Below, in pieces: positions 1-8,129 of a DNA stretch of 62,081 nt; the stretch's first letter is position 1; the number at the start of each line of letters is the position of its first letter. The notes below the pieces were generated by a model. That model worked only from the letters and a program-made list of their open reading frames with translations, was not told the DNA's origin and ran no database searches. The stretch is taken from contig JBIOVB010000130.1 in assembly GCA_044867525.1 (NCBI GenBank), positions 1 to 62,081 on the forward strand, given 5' to 3'. The translations under genes were made by a program, and so were the position numbers. Source of the stretch: JALYNX01 sp044867525. GTDB taxonomy: Bacteria > Actinomycetota > Acidimicrobiia > Spongiisociales > ZC4RG35.

Positions 1-2
1 CC

Positions 3-155
3 AGTGAGGTGTGCCAAGCCTCGGGGCCCCACTGCCAGGTTCTGTCTCTCAGCCAGCTATCTGCATGGTTGATCCCGACCGAGGCCATCAATCCAGACGT
101 CGTCGCCGCCTTCCCGGGCGGCCAATCCCCATTCCAAGCGGCATTGTTCAAGTGA
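3..155 (+). CDS. C-terminal fragment of an unidentified protein
   Basis: A reading frame without stops enters from the left edge and ends in TGA at 153-155, giving about 50 residues that finish INPDVVAAFPGGQSPFQAAL then FK. The composition looks like a protein C-terminus, but no family is recognised. The start lies outside the window. A shorter frame beginning at 11 in another register is arginine-rich and less convincing. The 104 bases between this stop and the tRNA hold nothing I can identify. Confidence 0.4.
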   Translation, partial: SEVCQASGPHCQVLSLSQLSAWLIPTEAINPDVVAAFPGGQSPFQAALFK

Positions 156-259
156 CCGACGTGGGCCGCTCTCGGTGGATCAACGGACCTCGATCAGGAT
201 GACCCATCACTGGCAATCCCCATGACAGCCCTGGATCCTCCGATGGCGGGGTGTGCCGG

Positions 260-332
260 TGGGTCCCGTGGGACTCGAACCCACAACCAACGGGTTAAAA
301 GCCCGCTGCTCTACCAATTGAGCTAGAGACCC
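260..332 (-). tRNA. tRNA-Lys (anticodon TTT)
   Basis: Read on the minus strand this is a 73-nt cloverleaf. The acceptor arms GGGTCTC and GGGACCC pair with one G-T wobble, the D stem is GCTC/GAGC, the anticodon loop CTTTTAA carries TTT for lysine, and the T arm is GTGGG-TTCGAGT-CCCAC. The discriminator base is A. CCA is not encoded, so it must be added after transcription. The gene stands alone between the partial left-edge gene and the end of the ABC transporter operon. Confidence 0.96.
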
Positions 333-381
333 TGGAACCCCTCAAGGATATCGCTGACTTTCGGTGAGTCAGAGCTGGCCT

Positions 382-1152
382 TCAGAGCCCCCGGCCCCGG
401 TACTCCGCCGAGACCAGATCGGTGAGCTCCTGGACCGAGGTCTGGCCCACCGGGGAGTCGAAGGTGATGCGCCCGTGCTGGAGCAGGTTGACCCGGTCGC
501 AGACGTCGACCACCTGGGCGAAGTTGTGGGCGATGAGGATCATGGACACCTCACGCTTCTGGCGGAGCTCGAGGATGAGGTCGATGATGATCGCGCTCTC
601 CTTGGCCCCCATCGCCGCCAGCGGCTCATCGAGGAGGATCACCTTGGCGTCGGAGTACACCGCGCGGGCGATGGCGACGGCTTGGCGCTGCCCTCCCGAT
701 AGGAACCCAACCTCGGTTTCGACCGACGGGATTCGCACCCCCATGTCCGTGAGGTGGGCCCTCGAGTTCTCCCGCATCTGGTCTTTGTCCAGGAACGGGA
801 TGGGCCGGTGGACCGACTCCTTGTTCAGGTTCATGTTGAGATAGACCGGCAGTTGGTCGACGAGAGCCAGGTCCTGGTACACGGTCTCGATCCCCATCTC
901 CCGAGCATGTGACACCGAGCGGAGTTTGACCTCATCGCCATCGATGTAGATGGTCCCGCTATCGGGCTGCTCGAAACCGGTGAGGATCTTGATCAGAGTC
1001 GACTTTCCAGCCCCGTTGTCCCCGATCAGACCCAGGACCTCACCCCGTTCGAGATGGATGCTCACTCCGTTGAGGGCTACCACCGGCCCGTACTGCTTGG
1101 TGATCTCCTCGGCCCTGACCGCGACGGTGCCCCGATTCGAAGTGGCGGTCAC
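382..1152 (-). CDS. Sugar ABC transporter ATP-binding protein
   Basis: This 256-residue ATPase energises a CUT2-type (ribose/fructose-like) sugar importer. It has a single nucleotide-binding domain: Walker A GDNGAGKS at about residues 44-51, the LSGGQRQ signature, and Walker B ILLDEP. A single domain is like FrcA-type ATPases and unlike the duplicated RbsA/MglA type. I place the start at GTG 1152, which overlaps the permease stop as GTGA. Longer open frames upstream are antisense readings of the permease. It is the last gene of a permease-ATPase pair following the binding protein. The substrate cannot be named from sequence alone. Confidence 0.93.
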   Translation of the reverse strand: MTATSNRGTVAVRAEEITKQYGPVVALNGVSIHLERGEVLGLIGDNGAGKSTLIKILTGFEQPDSGTIYIDGDEVKLRSVSHAREMGIETVYQDLALVDQLPVYLNMNLNKESVHRPIPFLDKDQMRENSRAHLTDMGVRIPSVETEVGFLSGGQRQAVAIARAVYSDAKVILLDEPLAAMGAKESAIIIDLILELRQKREVSMILIAHNFAQVVDVCDRVNLLQHGRITFDSPVGQTSVQELTDLVSAEYRGRGL

Positions 1153-2150
1153 AGCCGGACCCTCTGTGAGCTGATTCGAGCCCGGGTGGCCAGCGAGTTC
1201 AAGATCATGGCGAGGATGATCGCTGCTCCCAAGACCAATTGGAAGGTGAAAGCGCTCACCCCCTCGAGATTGAACCCGTCCTGGAGTATGGCGAGCACCA
1301 TCGCTCCGAGAAAGGCGCCGATGATTGTGCCGTACCCGCCGGTGAGGACGGTGCCTCCGATGACCGCAGCCGCCACCGCGATGAACACTTTTTGGCCCGA
1401 CACCCCCGCCCCCGGGTCGAACGAGCCCACCCTCATCCCCTCGATCAGCCCGGCGAAGCCGGCGAGCATCGCGGCCACCACGAAGTTGCGCATCTTGATC
1501 CGGGTCGAGGGAACACCCGCCTCCGAAGCTCCCACCGGATTGCCTCCGATCGCCACCGTGTGCACCCCCCACCGGGTGTAGTTGAGAACGATGTGCATCC
1601 CGAGCACGATCACGAGTACCCAGATCAGCCCGGAGAACGGCGCGGCCCCAAAGATCTGGGCGGCAACTCCCTCGTCGGGGGGGCGTTTCGGAAACCCATT
1701 TGAGATGTTGAGGGTGAACCCGTTGATGATGAATCCCATCCCCAATGTCACGATGAAAGAGGGGATGCCGAACCCGATGCTGATCGCCCCGTTGAGGGCT
1801 CCGACCACCCCGGCGCCCAACACTCCGACCACGATGGCGAGCGGCAGCACGAGCCCGGCTTCGTTGGCGAAGAACACCAGGAAGGGGGTCATGAAGTACA
1901 CATTCCCCATCGAGAGGTCGATCTCCCGGCACACCAGGAGCATCACCTGGCCGGTGGCCAGGATCGCAGGGGCGATCATGTACTGGGAGACCACCCGGAG
2001 GTTGTCTGTGGTCAGGAAGGCGTCGTTGACGACCGCGAAGTAGCCACCGAGGACGATGGCGACCAGCGCCACGGTCGACTCCGGCCTCCTGATCAGGAAG
2101 TCGGCAACCCGTCCCCCGATGGACGGTGGCTGCTCAGCAGTCATCGACAC
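1149..2150 (-). CDS. Sugar ABC transporter permease (RbsC-like)
   Basis: This 333-residue integral membrane permease belongs to the ribose/fructose (CUT2) family, with about nine or ten hydrophobic segments and the family-typical region beginning GLIWVLVIVLGMHIVLNYTR and continuing into GRRVYAIGGN-like sequence (here GVHTVAIGGNPVGASEAG). It forms the membrane channel for the ATPase gene it overlaps by 4 bp. A GGGAG Shine-Dalgarno sequence lies about 7 nt before ATG 2150. The 78-bp gap to the binding-protein gene holds no other feature I can support. Confidence 0.93.
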   Translation of the reverse strand: MSMTAEQPPSIGGRVADFLIRRPESTVALVAIVLGGYFAVVNDAFLTTDNLRVVSQYMIAPAILATGQVMLLVCREIDLSMGNVYFMTPFLVFFANEAGLVLPLAIVVGVLGAGVVGALNGAISIGFGIPSFIVTLGMGFIINGFTLNISNGFPKRPPDEGVAAQIFGAAPFSGLIWVLVIVLGMHIVLNYTRWGVHTVAIGGNPVGASEAGVPSTRIKMRNFVVAAMLAGFAGLIEGMRVGSFDPGAGVSGQKVFIAVAAAVIGGTVLTGGYGTIIGAFLGAMVLAILQDGFNLEGVSAFTFQLVLGAAIILAMILNSLATRARISSQRVRL

Positions 2151-2228
2151 TCCCGCCGCTCGTTCGCAATGGACCCGCCTGAGGGTGCGTCAAGTTACCC
2201 CTCGGGTTGTCCTCGCGTCTCGATCGGT

Positions 2229-3326
2229 TCAGGCAACCGGCTCGACGATCTTCTGCTCCTCAGCATCTCCTTCGAACCGGCTCTCGGTCTCCAGGAAGAG
2301 CTGCGCCGACGTTGAGTCGAGGAACACCAGGCCGGTGTTGGTCTCGGGAGGCGTGACGACCCCGCCGGACAACTTCCACAGGTACATGTAGACCACGGGC
2401 AGGAAGCCCTGCAGGTACGGCTGCTGGTCGATGGTGAAGTCGAGGGTTCCGTCCGCGACCAACTCCACGGTCTCAGGGAGGAGGTCGTATCCCCCGGCGC
2501 CGACCAATGCGTTGTCCCGGGCGCCCTGGGAAGCCACCACCTGGCCTACTGCCTGAGTGCTTCCGGCATCGACCGCGAACATCCCCGTGGCGTCCGTGTT
2601 CCCCAGATACCAGGCTTCGACCGCGCTCAGCTCGTCTTCCAGAGCAGCTCCCGTGGTGATCGCCTCGGCCTGGATGTCCGCACCCGACTCTTCGATCGCG
2701 GCCATCGCCCCGTCGATACGGGGCTGGATGTTGAGCTGACCCGGGGTTGCAATGAACAGCGCGACCTTTCCCGTGCCCACCAGCTCCACGATCCGTTGGC
2801 CCATTGCGAAGCCAGAGCCGAACAGGTCCTGGCCCACATAGCAGAGACGGTTGTTGGCGACGTCGGCGTTGTAACCGAGGACCGGGATCCCCTGGCCGAG
2901 TGCCTCGTCGGTGGGGCCGTTGAACGCCTCGAGGTCGACGAGGGCGACGCCTATCCCATCTGCGTCGCCGGCGATGGCAGCCTCGAAGGCATTGACCATC
3001 TCACCGTTGTCTGCGATCTCGGACCCGGTCCACTGAAAGGAGGTGCCCAGGAGGGCGGAGGCGTCCTCGATGCCATAAACGGTGGGCACGAAGAAGGGGT
3101 TGGTCGTCACATGGTTGACGAAGACGAAGTTCCATTCCGGGGCCTCGGGGAAATTGCCTGCCCCGGAACCACCGCCGCCACCGGTCCCGTTGGTAGTCCC
3201 CCCGGTTCCATTCGAGCCCCCATTGCTGGTGCAGGCATTGATGAGGCCTACGGCGGTGGTGATACCCATGGCTTTGAGGAAGGATCTCCTCGATGGGCTC
3301 AGCAAGTGGGCGGTATCGGTGCGCAT
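2229..3326 (-). CDS. Sugar ABC transporter substrate-binding lipoprotein with Tat signal
   Basis: This is the periplasmic-binding-protein-type solute receptor of the importer encoded downstream. The 365-residue product begins with a Tat motif (RRSFLK, residues 13-18), a hydrophobic stretch and a lipobox-like INAC with Cys32, then a Gly/Asn/Thr-rich linker, so it is probably a Tat-exported lipoprotein. The body resembles the Peripla_BP_4 (ribose-binding) fold. I chose ATG 3326 because GAGGAGG lies about 8 nt upstream; a longer frame adds 13 residues without a ribosome site. It is the first gene of the three-gene operon. Confidence 0.9.
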   Translation of the reverse strand: MRTDTAHLLSPSRRSFLKAMGITTAVGLINACTSNGGSNGTGGTTNGTGGGGGSGAGNFPEAPEWNFVFVNHVTTNPFFVPTVYGIEDASALLGTSFQWTGSEIADNGEMVNAFEAAIAGDADGIGVALVDLEAFNGPTDEALGQGIPVLGYNADVANNRLCYVGQDLFGSGFAMGQRIVELVGTGKVALFIATPGQLNIQPRIDGAMAAIEESGADIQAEAITTGAALEDELSAVEAWYLGNTDATGMFAVDAGSTQAVGQVVASQGARDNALVGAGGYDLLPETVELVADGTLDFTIDQQPYLQGFLPVVYMYLWKLSGGVVTPPETNTGLVFLDSTSAQLFLETESRFEGDAEEQKIVEPVA

Positions 3327-3453
3327 CCCAGTGCTCCTCCTCGGTAGCCGTGTCCGCGCCAACAAGGGCGAACGCCGTGAGGATAACCCCCGATATCGTT
3401 GGCGTGCAACCGAATGCGGTCACTCGTTACCAGGACATTTCCTCAGAACACAA

Positions 3454-3966
3454 TCAGCTGTTGACGGGGCGGGGTCGGCTCACACCGATCCCACCGACGG
3501 TGTCGCCGCCGAATCGCTCGATCTCTGCGGCCAGGTCGAGGCGGCGAGTGCCGATCTCCATGTCATCGCCGAGCAGGTCGGCCGGCACCAGCCAGGAGAT
3601 CTCGAAGTCCAGCCCGTCGGGGTCCTTGCCGTAGAGCGCCTTGGTGGTCCCGTGATCCGTGGCTCCGCTCAGGGCCTCGGCCTCGGAGAGCTTCCGCCCC
3701 ACCTCGGACAGGTCGTTGAGGGTGTCCACCTCCCAGGCCAGGTGATAGAGGCCCACGGTCTGTCTCCCGGCCGGTGAGTCTCCCGCGTTCTCACCGATCG
3801 AGAACAAGCCGAGGTCGTGATCGTTGGTCGAGCCCTCGGCCTGCAGGAAGACGGCACCGGGGAAGGCCATCACCTGACGGAACCCGAGCACCTCCTCGTA
3901 GAAGGTGGCCGAGCGCTCGGCGTCTCTGACGTAGAGGACGGCATGGTTGAGGCGGTGGATCGACAA
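3454..3966 (-). CDS. VOC (glyoxalase/extradiol dioxygenase-type) family protein
   Basis: This 170-residue vicinal-oxygen-chelate protein begins LNHAVLYVRDAERSATFYEE and contains YHLAWEVD and DPDGLDFEI segments. His and Glu are retained at the usual metal-ligand positions (LNHAVLY, YHLAW, FEISW), so it could be a metal-dependent dioxygenase or lyase; the substrate is unknown. The start is TTG 3966, with AAGGAG 6 nt upstream and no nearby ATG. It stands as a single gene. Confidence 0.85.
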   Translation of the reverse strand: MSIHRLNHAVLYVRDAERSATFYEEVLGFRQVMAFPGAVFLQAEGSTNDHDLGLFSIGENAGDSPAGRQTVGLYHLAWEVDTLNDLSEVGRKLSEAEALSGATDHGTTKALYGKDPDGLDFEISWLVPADLLGDDMEIGTRRLDLAAEIERFGGDTVGGIGVSRPRPVNS

Positions 3967-4038
3967 CTCCTGCTCCTTTTGGATCTCGCACTGCTCAAAG
4001 CCGGTCGCGGGCCGAGTATTCCCGGCACGGAGGCCGGG

Positions 4039-5136
4039 TCAACCGCCCCGGGTGTAGATCCGGACTCCGTCTTCGTCGATCATCATCAGCCACGGGGTCG
4101 TCGTGCCCGGGCCGACCCCGAGATGGGCCGGGCTCCCCGGATCGGCGGGGCTGAACGGGTCCCGGATCGGCTCCACGTCGCCAACCACGCCCTGTGGAGA
4201 GATGCTGAGGTAGCCGCCGACCCCCAGCGACTCCTCCGATTCGGGGGCCCCGTAGATCAGGATGAAGATGGTCCCATCGGCGCCGGTCTCCACCTCGATC
4301 CCGCCAAAGACGCGGACTTCGGGATCCTCGGAGTAGCGGAGCTGCAGGGTTCGGGTCAGACCCAGGTCCGGTAGCTCCACCACGATGTCGCCTTCGCTGA
4401 TAAGGGCCGAATACCTCGACCCTCCGCCCCATGCCGTGAAGTAGTCGACCGGTGACACCGTGCCGGACGGGTTCTCCGGCTCAACCCGGTAGAGCTGACC
4501 GTCGAAGTCTCCGCCATAGAGGAAGGTGCCATCGGTCGTCACCCAGGACGCCGCCGGTTGGAACGTCGTCGACGTGAAGTCATCGTCGACGATCTGGAGC
4601 AGAGTGCTCTCGTTCTCCCCCTGGAAGCCGGTGGCCGTGACAGCCCCATCCTCCATCGGTTGCGGCATCTGGTACTGGAAGTACAGGCCATCCACGAGCA
4701 CGTCGCTGGGTATCGGCAAGGCATCGAGATACTCGCCGTCGGCCTGGAATCGCGCGATTCGCATCTTCGCCAGGTCCAACATCCACCATCGCCCGTCCGC
4801 AGCCATGGTCCCGTACTCCGGGCCCAGCATCAGACCGTCTCCGCCGGGCGCTGTCCCCAACTCATCCTCATCGTCGCCGTATGGAAGGAAGAGCTCGTCC
4901 CATTGAGAACCGAGCTCGCTGAACGGCTGGATTAGGACTTGGACAGTCTGTTCGACCGGGGCGCTGGTCGTTGCTGCCAAGGTTGTCGTCGTGGCTTCGA
5001 TGCTGCTGGTCGAGCTCCCCACGCTGCTGGTGGTCGCCGGCGTCGTCGTGGTAGTGCTTGGCGCGGCGCCCGGTGAGCAGGCCGTCATCGAGGCGGCCAG
5101 TGCCCCAGCGAGGGCGAGCCTGGGGAGGGCAACCAT
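4039..5136 (-). CDS. Thr-rich secreted lipoprotein, function unknown
   Basis: The 365-residue product has a short signal peptide and a lipobox ending at Cys20 (ASMTAC), then a Ser/Thr-rich linker (about residues 28-65) and a mostly beta globular region rich in Gly and acidic residues. I do not recognise the family. A -10-like TAGGGT lies exactly 6 nt before ATG 5136 (5143-5148), implying a leaderless transcript. It diverges from the repair-fusion gene across only 38 bp. Confidence 0.75.
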   Translation of the reverse strand: MVALPRLALAGALAASMTACSPGAAPSTTTTTPATTSSVGSSTSSIEATTTTLAATTSAPVEQTVQVLIQPFSELGSQWDELFLPYGDDEDELGTAPGGDGLMLGPEYGTMAADGRWWMLDLAKMRIARFQADGEYLDALPIPSDVLVDGLYFQYQMPQPMEDGAVTATGFQGENESTLLQIVDDDFTSTTFQPAASWVTTDGTFLYGGDFDGQLYRVEPENPSGTVSPVDYFTAWGGGSRYSALISEGDIVVELPDLGLTRTLQLRYSEDPEVRVFGGIEVETGADGTIFILIYGAPESEESLGVGGYLSISPQGVVGDVEPIRDPFSPADPGSPAHLGVGPGTTTPWLMMIDEDGVRIYTRGG

Positions 5137-5174
5137 GGGGTCACCCTAACTATGGAGCGCCGTAGCCTCTGGCC

Positions 5175-6983
5175 GTGACCTCGATCCGCTTCGGCATCTC
5201 GCATCTCCCCCCCGAAGAGGGCGATGACGGCGCTTACCTGGACACTCTCGTGGAGAAGGGGCACACCGCGCACGAGCTGCCCTTTGTCGACGGCTTTCCC
5301 TGGAAGGAGAAGCGATGCCAGAGGTTCGGCGAGCTAGCCGCCGAGCGTGACATCAGGCTGTCGGTCCATGCCCCGTACTTTGCCGGGCTCACCCTTCCCG
5401 ACGAGGCTCGGGGCAAGCAGTCCCTGGCCGCCCTGGAGCACACCATGAAACTCGGGAGGTGGCTCGGTGCCCCGGTGATCGTGGCCCACTTCGGGTCCAA
5501 TTACGAGGAGGACCCGGAGGTCCTCATGGACCGTATCCGGTCCCGTCTCGACTACGTCGCCTCCAAGGTCGATGGGATCGGGGTGGGGATGGGCTTGGAG
5601 ACCGCGGGGAACAACCGCTCATTCGGCAGCCTGGGAGACATCGCACAGCTGGCGTCGGAGTACCCGTTTGTGCGCCCGGTGGTCGATTGGGCTCATGTCC
5701 ACGCCATGACCGGGGGAGGTCTCACCACCGAGGACGCCTTCCTCTCGGTCTTCTCCTTCATCGGCGACCAGTTCCCGGGGTGGATGATCACTCCCCTCCA
5801 GACCCAGTTCTCCGACAACGAAATCGGGAAAGGCGGCGAGATCCGACACGTCGCCTACGGCGACGGCACCCTGCGGGTTGGGCCTCTCGTCGACGCTGCC
5901 AAACGAGCCGGGGTGCCGATGGTCCTGATCTCCGAGGCGCGGGACATGCCCAGCCACGAGGCGATCCGGGAGGAGGCTCAGGCTCATCTCGAGAAGGGCC
6001 CGGCCAAGACGGCAGGCCGGCTCATCTCCAAAGCCGATATTTCGTTCCCGACCTCGATATCGGCGACCAAGGACGGCGAGTACTACAAGCCGGTGGGCCT
6101 CGACCGGCCGTTGCGTCTCTCCAATCTGGACAAGGTCTTCTTCCCCGACGAGGGTTACACCAAGGGCGATCTGATCCAGTACTACGCGTCGGTGGCGCCG
6201 ATGCTGTTGCCCCATCTCGCCCGACGGCCGATCTCGATGAGCAGATACCCCGACGGGATCAAAGGCCCATCGTTCTACGAGAAGCGGGCGCCGGGTCATC
6301 AGCCGGACTGGATGCAGACCACCCCGGTTCCCTCGGACTCGCAAGGCGGCATCATCGACTTCCTCATCGCCGACTCCAAGGAGGCCCTGATGTGGTTCGC
6401 CAACATGGGCTGCATCGAGTTCCACCCGTTTCACTCGACCGCGGCCGACCTCGACAAGCCGACCTATGCCATCTTCGACTTCGATCCGTCCGAGGGTGCC
6501 TCATGGGAGCAGGTGGTGTCCGGAGCGAAGCTCCTGGAGGTGGCGCTGCGCCAGCTGGGGCTCGCCGGCTACCCGAAGCTCTCCGGCTCCCGAGGTCTCC
6601 ACGTCTACGTGCCCTTGGACCCGGTGCACAGCCACAGCCGGGTCCGCCGATTCGTAGGCGAGGTGGGCGCATATCTGGCCGCGGCCAACCCCCAGGATGT
6701 CACCATGGAGTGGGACAAGCCGAAGCGCAAGGCGCGGGTGTTCGTCGACCACAACCGCAACGCCTTCGGCCAAACGGTGGCTTCGGTGTATTCGGTGCGG
6801 CCACGCCCCGGAGCCCCGGTGGCCGCCCCTCTGGCCTGGGACGAGGTCGGAGCCGTCGCCAATGGCGACATCACAATCGCCAATCTCTGGGAGAGGCTGC
6901 AACGTCACGGCGATCTCTTCGCTCCGGTGATGGAGGGTGGTCAGACCCTCGACGGGGCGGAATCAGCGTTGGGCCTCTCGTAA
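5175..6983 (+). CDS. Endonuclease IV-like / LigD polymerase domain fusion protein
   Basis: The 602-residue protein joins two repair domains. Residues 1-280 resemble the AP-endonuclease family 2 TIM barrel: H65 (SVHAPY), H105 (AHFGSN), E142 (LETAGNN), D171 and H174 (VVDWAHVHA), H225 and E254 match its metal-ligand stations. Around residues 205-214, where E. coli Nfo has His216, I see Gln/Thr. Residues 310-590 form a LigD-type primase-polymerase domain with D435/D437 (IFDFDPSEG), SGSRGLHVYVPL at 470-481 and D525 (VFVDHNRN). There is no ligase or phosphoesterase domain, and no Ku gene in the window. The start is GTG 5175, 6 nt after TAGCCT (5163-5168), suggesting a leaderless mRNA. The TAA stop lies inside a palindromic repeat. 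A role in AP-site cleavage coupled to gap filling is inferred. Confidence 0.85.
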   Translation: MTSIRFGISHLPPEEGDDGAYLDTLVEKGHTAHELPFVDGFPWKEKRCQRFGELAAERDIRLSVHAPYFAGLTLPDEARGKQSLAALEHTMKLGRWLGAPVIVAHFGSNYEEDPEVLMDRIRSRLDYVASKVDGIGVGMGLETAGNNRSFGSLGDIAQLASEYPFVRPVVDWAHVHAMTGGGLTTEDAFLSVFSFIGDQFPGWMITPLQTQFSDNEIGKGGEIRHVAYGDGTLRVGPLVDAAKRAGVPMVLISEARDMPSHEAIREEAQAHLEKGPAKTAGRLISKADISFPTSISATKDGEYYKPVGLDRPLRLSNLDKVFFPDEGYTKGDLIQYYASVAPMLLPHLARRPISMSRYPDGIKGPSFYEKRAPGHQPDWMQTTPVPSDSQGGIIDFLIADSKEALMWFANMGCIEFHPFHSTAADLDKPTYAIFDFDPSEGASWEQVVSGAKLLEVALRQLGLAGYPKLSGSRGLHVYVPLDPVHSHSRVRRFVGEVGAYLAAANPQDVTMEWDKPKRKARVFVDHNRNAFGQTVASVYSVRPRPGAPVAAPLAWDEVGAVANGDITIANLWERLQRHGDLFAPVMEGGQTLDGAESALGLS

Positions 6984-7032
6984 TTTGGTGCGAGAGCATC
7001 CGTAGTGAAGGTCCAGCGCCCCAATTTCGGGG
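6980..7032. repeat. 53-bp palindromic intergenic repeat, type B copy 1
   Basis: It starts GTAATTTGG and ends CCCCAATTTCGGGG. It has the same length and ends as the element at 54467-54519 and shares the CCCCGAAATT terminus (minus-strand reading) with the 51-bp elements near 22.4 and 39.9 kb. It supplies the TAA stop of the upstream gene. Its inner stem is degraded compared with the 54 kb copy. Confidence 0.7.
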
Positions 7033-7045
7033 CTAGCTTGCCGTG

Positions 7046-8125
7046 ATGGATCTGTACGCCCGGATCAACATCCTGGGTGGGCTCTCGGTGCGCCTGCCTC
7101 GCGGGCGGCTCGAGGACGCCATCGCCCTCGACAACGACCCAATCGGTCGTGCCAAGAGCTGGGTGGAACAGGGCGCAGAGATCCTGCACATCGTCGACCT
7201 GGACGCCGCCGCCTACGGGGACTACCGCAACCGGAACATCGTCGACCGGCTGATCAATGACGTCTCGGTCCCGGTCCAGGTGGCGGGTGGGATCCGGTCC
7301 GAGGGTGAAGCGATCCGTCTCATCGAGACCGGAGCGTGGCGAATCGTGATGGGGACCGCCGCCATAGAGAACCAGAACATGGTTTGGGACCTGTGTCGGG
7401 ACAATCCAGAGAAGATCGCGGTTTCGATCGACGTCCACCAGGACGAGGAGGTGGTCACCAAGGGATGGACCCAGAACAGCGGCCGCTATCTCGAGGAGGT
7501 CCTGATCGAGATGTCTTCGGCGGGGGTGGTGTCCTTCCTCGTCTCCGAAGCGGGGCGCGACGCCCTCGAGGACCCACCCAATTACCAGATCATGGCCGAG
7601 TCCCTGGCCACGGTTGAGCAGCCTGTGGTCGCCGCCGGAGGGGTCCGTGACCTGGAAGATTTGCGCAAGCTGGTCCGACTCGAGGCCTCCGGGCGCTACC
7701 TGGCCGGGGTCGTCGTCGGGCGTGAGGTGACCGCGGGTCGATTCACCATCGAAGAGGCAAAGTCGGTCATCGCCGGGGTCGGCCCGCTCCGGGCTCCGGG
7801 CGGGGTTGCGGCGACCAGGATCAGGGTCGGGGTCGCCTCACTGTCCGATTCCCTGGCCTTCTACGAGGACCGTCTCGGGTTCGCCCACCTGCGGACCCCG
7901 GCCGGAGGGGTGGCCGGTGCCATCCTCGAGCCCTCCAAAGGCCAGCTCCTCGAGCTCGTCGAGGGGGAGCAGGCGGAGCCCCGCACCCTCACCTTCGTGG
8001 TCGAGGACCTCCCCCGGTGGGCCGACCACCTGGAGAGTGCCGGGCTGGAGTTGCGCGCCGAAGACCAGGCGGTGGAGTTCGATGACCCCGACGGGAGGAC
8101 AGTTCGCTTCGAGGCAGAGCGCTAG
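7046..8125 (+). CDS. HisA-like TIM-barrel protein fused to a VOC domain
   Basis: Residues 1-245 of this 359-residue protein resemble HisA/HisF phosphoribosyl isomerases, with phosphate-loop motifs GGIRS (81-85), AAGGV (197-200) and VVVGREV. The catalytic Asp8 of HisA is replaced by Asn8 (ARINILGG where HisA has AIDL.DG), while the second acid is kept (D129, SIDV). Residues 256-359 are a glyoxalase/VOC fold that lacks the usual first metal-binding His. No histidine-biosynthesis genes are nearby, so canonical HisA activity is doubtful. ATG 7046 lies 6 nt after TAGCTT (7034-7039); GTG 7043 is the alternative start. Confidence 0.8.
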   Translation: MDLYARINILGGLSVRLPRGRLEDAIALDNDPIGRAKSWVEQGAEILHIVDLDAAAYGDYRNRNIVDRLINDVSVPVQVAGGIRSEGEAIRLIETGAWRIVMGTAAIENQNMVWDLCRDNPEKIAVSIDVHQDEEVVTKGWTQNSGRYLEEVLIEMSSAGVVSFLVSEAGRDALEDPPNYQIMAESLATVEQPVVAAGGVRDLEDLRKLVRLEASGRYLAGVVVGREVTAGRFTIEEAKSVIAGVGPLRAPGGVAATRIRVGVASLSDSLAFYEDRLGFAHLRTPAGGVAGAILEPSKGQLLELVEGEQAEPRTLTFVVEDLPRWADHLESAGLELRAEDQAVEFDDPDGRTVRFEAER

Positions 8126-8129
8126 TGGT

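Noticed and set aside
11..202. 63-residue plus-strand frame at the left edge
   Set aside because: It is Arg/Pro/Gly-rich with no motifs, and overlaps a more protein-like frame that ends at 155.
1149..1932. N-terminal extension of the ABC ATPase reading to 1932
   Set aside because: It is antisense-phase reading through the permease gene. The ATPase starts at GTG 1152 in a 4-bp overlap, as usual for such operons.
5459..7036. 525-codon open frame overlapping the repair fusion in another phase
   Set aside because: The translation is Arg/Gly/Pro-rich, typical of an off-frame reading of GC-rich coding DNA. The frame starting at 5175 has full domain motifs.
7046..8125. Annotation as the histidine-pathway enzyme hisA
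   Set aside because: The catalytic Asp8 position is Asn, a VOC domain is fused, and no other his genes are nearby, so the gene name is not justified.
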